This document shows, in pieces, positions 7,680-7,778 of a DNA stretch of 7,778 nt; position 1 is the stretch's first letter; the number at the start of each line of letters is the position of its first letter. This stretch comes from CAVTWS01 sp964390555 (GTDB lineage: Bacteria; Actinomycetota; Acidimicrobiia; Acidimicrobiales; SHLQ01). The translations under genes were made by a program, and so were the position numbers. Below the pieces are notes generated by a model. That model worked only from the letters and a program-made list of their open reading frames with translations, did no database searches and was not told where the DNA came from. The stretch lies in the NCBI GenBank assembly GCA_964390555.1, contig CAYMJU010000113.1, positions 1 through 7,778 on the forward strand, in the 5' to 3' direction.

Positions 7680-7778
7680 ATGCTGCACGAGCTCGCGGTT
7701 TACGACCTCGGGGTCATTCCGCAGCTCTCGCTGGTGTTCGAGCCCGGGCTCACCGTGGTCACCGGCGAGACCGGCGCC
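7680..7778 (+). CDS. recN: DNA repair protein RecN, N-terminal fragment cut by window end
   Basis: RecN is an SMC-like ATPase that acts early in repair of DNA double-strand breaks. Only 33 codons are visible. They read MLHELAVYDLGVI, then a short strand, then PGLTVVTGETGA, which is the typical RecN start (MLxELxVxNLAxI) running into the Walker A P-loop; the GKS/T part lies just outside the window. The identification is supported by the position after tlyA and nadK, the same order as in M. tuberculosis, and by a strong AGGAG site. Other SMC-family proteins share the GETGAGK-type loop, but the first residues and the context favour RecN. Confidence 0.93.
   Translation, partial: MLHELAVYDLGVIPQLSLVFEPGLTVVTGETGA

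Overview
The window is GC-rich (roughly two thirds G+C by eye). Almost every codon ends in G or C, and long open frames appear opposite the real genes, as expected at this composition. The order tlyA - nadK - recN on the plus strand is the classic actinobacterial arrangement, also found in Mycobacterium tuberculosis. Together with the style of the proteins it suggests a chromosomal, housekeeping region of an actinobacterium, possibly of an Acidimicrobiia-like lineage. The lineage is an inference from sequence flavour only. I see no tRNA, rRNA, insertion sequence, phage gene or CRISPR array.

Layout. A divergent regulatory gap at about 5701-5918 separates two operons. Leftward (minus strand, read from right to left) are a MoxR-family AAA+ ATPase (5700-4699), a DUF58 membrane protein (4687-3551), a large TgpA-like membrane protein with a periplasmic/extracellular transglutaminase fold (3554-1269), and the protein adenylyltransferase SelO (1272 to beyond base 1). 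The last three are tied by two ATGA stop/start overlaps, and the first gap is only 11 bases, so this is one translationally coupled unit. Rightward (plus strand) are tlyA, the rRNA 2'-O-methyltransferase (5919-6770); nadK, NAD kinase (6770-7624, sharing one base with tlyA); and the first 33 codons of recN (from 7680).

How the genes fit together. MoxR ATPases next to DUF58 and transglutaminase-like membrane proteins form a widespread but poorly understood module, thought to be a chaperone-type ATPase acting on membrane or envelope partners. In this copy the transglutaminase-fold protein has alanine where the nucleophilic cysteine should be. It also has no cysteine anywhere in its extracytoplasmic part, so it is probably a non-catalytic scaffold or binding protein. 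The module is coupled to selO, a pseudokinase-fold enzyme that attaches AMP to proteins and is linked to redox stress. This combination is the most interesting thing in the window. The rightward operon is ordinary housekeeping (rRNA modification, NADP synthesis, DNA repair), with two local oddities: a 27-base tandem duplication at the end of tlyA and an arginine in a normally glycine-rich NAD kinase motif.
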